Source: WLJO01 sp945889085 (GTDB taxonomy: Bacteria; Actinomycetota; Acidimicrobiia; Acidimicrobiales; Ilumatobacteraceae). Taken from it: a DNA stretch of 7,461 nt. Positions 6,572 through 7,461 of the stretch are shown here, piece by piece (the first letter of the stretch is position 1; every line of letters begins with the position of its first letter). The position numbers and the translations under genes were made by a program. The notes under the pieces are model-generated. The model was not told the DNA's origin and ran no database searches. It worked only from the letters and a program-made list of their open reading frames with translations. Where the stretch lies: NCBI GenBank assembly GCA_945889085.1, contig CAMDBM010000069.1, positions 1 through 7,461 on the forward strand. The letters run 5' to 3'.

Positions 6572-6636
6572 ACGACGGCCGGGCTCTTTCTGATGCGCCG
6601 ACATAGCTTCGGACGTTCATGGGCCACACTGGGCGG

Positions 6637-6819
6637 GTGCACGCCGAACTCTCCTCGCTCTCCAGCACCACTGCCACCATGAAAGCGCGTGTCGCCTCGC
6701 TGACCGAGGGGCTGCGCGAGGAGAAAGATGCCGAACTCCTCTCGGTGCTCTACGAGGTGGAGCGTTCGCTCGGCAACGTCAACCGGCAGCTCGAGCGGGC
6801 CGTCCGTCTCGCGAAGTAG
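6637..6819 (+). CDS. Small coiled-coil protein, hypothetical
   Basis: The 60-residue product starts at GTG 6637; an in-frame ATG at 6619 would add MGHTGR. I prefer the GTG because the added residues look unstructured and because CACACT, a weak -10-like box, ends 6 bases before it. From about residue 12 the protein is almost entirely predicted helix, with hydrophobic residues at heptad-like positions and many Glu, Arg and Lys (segments such as LREEKDAELLSVLYEVERSLG and NRQLERAVRLAK). This suggests a short amphipathic or coiled-coil helix pair. There is no membrane segment, cysteine or enzymatic motif. It lies divergent from hisC with about 90 bases between them and is followed by a hairpin. 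I vaguely recognise similar short proteins beside hisC in related genomes, but no function is known to me. Confidence 0.6.
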   Translation: MHAELSSLSSTTATMKARVASLTEGLREEKDAELLSVLYEVERSLGNVNRQLERAVRLAK

Positions 6820-7021
6820 CGCTCGCTGCGCCCTACCCGTGCGAGCCGAGCGACTCGGCTTGAAAGGCGAAGCCCTCGCCGTCACCCGAAACGGGGTGAA
6901 CTCCAGGCCACGCTCGGCTGGGTCGACCGGTTCACCAGCTGTCCGGCAAACACAACCACCGAGTCTCCAGCAGAGCCAGCGGGGTTCAGACAGGTCACAA
7001 GATGTCGACCCGGAAGCACTG
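6820..7021. other. Non-coding, hairpin-rich spacer
   Basis: No supported coding sequence lies between the small coiled-coil gene and the ATPase gene. Besides the 6842-6862 hairpin, two more follow directly: GGCGA/TCGCC (6866-6880, 5-base loop) and TCACCC/GGGTGA (6882-6899). A fourth, GCACTGTC/GGCAGTGC (7016-7036, GAAAC loop, one wobble), straddles the end of this stretch. The 6882 and 7016 hairpins share CGAAACGG in their loop regions. The minus-strand frame ending at 6882 has no recognisable protein content. Confidence 0.5.
6842..6862 (+). terminator. Hairpin after the small coiled-coil gene
   Basis: CGAGCCGAG-CGA-CTCGGCTTG forms a 9-bp stem with one G-T wobble and a 3-base loop, 22 bases after the stop of the 6637-6819 gene. 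There is no T-run after it. U-less hairpins are common terminator candidates in high-GC actinobacteria, so intrinsic termination is plausible but unproven. Confidence 0.45.
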
Positions 7022-7090
7022 TCGAAACGGCAGTGCCCGAATATCCGAAATGGTAGCGTCCACCTACCCGAAACAGTAGCGTTGTCGGTG
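7022..7090 (+). repeat. Three tandem 23-bp repeats abutting the ATPase start codon
   Basis: Copies lie at 7022-7044, 7045-7067 and 7068-7090. The left 15 bases are best kept: TCGAAACGGCAGTGC, CCGAAATGGTAGCGT and CCGAAACAGTAGCGT. Copies two and three agree at 13 of those 15, and copy one differs from copy two mainly by C/T transitions. The right 8 bases diverge. The last copy ends one base before the ATG at 7091, and its TAGCGT (7077-7082) fits a TANNNT -10 box 8 bases before that ATG. Copy two has the same TAGCGT at 7054-7059. This looks like an operator/promoter array for the downstream gene. Confidence 0.55.
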
Positions 7091-7461
7091 ATGCCAGGCC
7101 TTGATCGGGTTGCGAACTACCAGCCGAGGACGGTCGATCGGGAGATCGATGCGCTGATCGCTGGCGGCGTGGCGGCGATTTCCGTCGAGGGGGCGAAAGC
7201 AGTCGGGAAGACCGCAACCGCACTCGAGCGGGTCGACGACGCCTTCCTGCTCGAGGAACCAATCACCCGCGAACTCATCGGGGCCGAACCGGGCCGGATC
7301 GTGACGGGTCGCCGGGTGTTGATCGATGAGTGGCACCATCTCCCGACAACGTGGGACGTGGTGCGCCGAGCCGTTGATGCCGGGGCCGCCGCTGGCCAGT
7401 TCCTGCTCACCGGCTCGGCGTCTGCGCCGCATTCCGGCACGCACAGCGGAGCCGGACGAAT
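7091..7461 (+). CDS. AAA ATPase, AAA_14/DUF4143 type, N-terminal part (runs off the window)
   Basis: The frame from ATG 7091 stays open to the window end, giving 123 of a usual 400 or so residues. Residues 1-20 (MPGLDRVANYQPRTVDREID) are the family's lead-in. GAKAVGKT (34-41) is Walker A, VLIDEW (76-81) with Asp79/Glu80 is Walker B, and FLLTGSA (104-110) is the sensor-like strand. THSGAGR (117-123) is the conserved block that normally precedes the second half of the ATPase and the C-terminal DUF4143 domain, which lies beyond the window. The biological role of this family is poorly defined; members are patchily distributed and often several per genome. An in-frame GTG at 7088 is an alternative start. 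No Shine-Dalgarno sequence is visible. Three 23-bp repeats end immediately upstream, so specific, perhaps autogenous, control is possible. Confidence 0.9.
   Translation, partial: MPGLDRVANYQPRTVDREIDALIAGGVAAISVEGAKAVGKTATALERVDDAFLLEEPITRELIGAEPGRIVTGRRVLIDEWHHLPTTWDVVRRAVDAGAAAGQFLLTGSASAPHSGTHSGAGR

Noticed and set aside
6854..6885. CTTGAAA loop resembling a tRNA-Ser(UGA) anticodon loop
   Set aside because: The flanking bases do not pair as an anticodon stem, and no acceptor stem, D-arm or GTTCAAATC T-loop surrounds it.
7022..7090. CRISPR array
   Set aside because: The three 23-bp units are contiguous, with no unique spacers, too few copies and no cas gene; they fit an operator or promoter array better.
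6882..7262. A minus-strand 126-codon frame over the spacer and the ATPase 5' end
   Set aside because: Half of it is antisense to the ATPase and the remainder matches nothing I recognise. A decayed gene fragment cannot be excluded but is not supported.
6820..7461. Insertion sequence or genomic-island boundary near the ATPase gene
   Set aside because: No transposase, integrase, terminal inverted repeat pair, target duplication or tRNA gene is visible. The ATPase is only suspected to be accessory from its family's patchy distribution.

Overview
The window is dense, high-GC bacterial chromosome. Protein-level signatures point to an actinobacterium, perhaps of the Acidimicrobiia: a divergent GroES ending in STGLY-I, several starts that look leaderless, and 4-base start/stop overlaps. 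The class-level placement is inference from motifs, not a measured result. Almost everything recognisable is core metabolism.

Layout on the minus strand, read right to left: a tightly packed histidine block hisC (6547-5483), hisB (5486-4896), hisH (4899-4255), hisA (4255-3536) and hisF (3539-2775), in which every junction overlaps by 1-4 bases. The block lacks hisD and hisI. Where hisI often follows hisF there is instead a plus-strand alpha/beta hydrolase (2171-2791), whose 3' end overlaps that of hisF. Divergent from the hydrolase runs a second minus-strand group: a GroES-like co-chaperonin (2146-1793), trpE (1780-251) and the 5' part of a YgfZ/GcvT-like folate-binding protein (254 to beyond base 1).

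Right of hisC, and divergent from it, are a small coiled-coil protein (6637-6819), about 270 bases of non-coding, hairpin-rich DNA, and the 5' part of an AAA ATPase of the AAA_14/DUF4143 type (7091 to beyond the end). The ATPase is the only gene that looks accessory.

The genes cooperate as follows. HisH and HisF form the glutamine-dependent IGP synthase, fed by HisA. HisB and HisC then carry IGP to histidinol phosphate. TrpE starts tryptophan synthesis from chorismate. Both pathways draw on PRPP, and the IGP synthase and anthranilate synthase reactions both use glutamine.

No wholly new system is evident. The most interesting signals are regulatory: a 10-bp perfect palindrome that places a -10 box on each strand between groES and the hydrolase gene, three tandem 23-bp repeats ending exactly at the ATPase start codon, and a 6-3-6 dyad at the hisC start.
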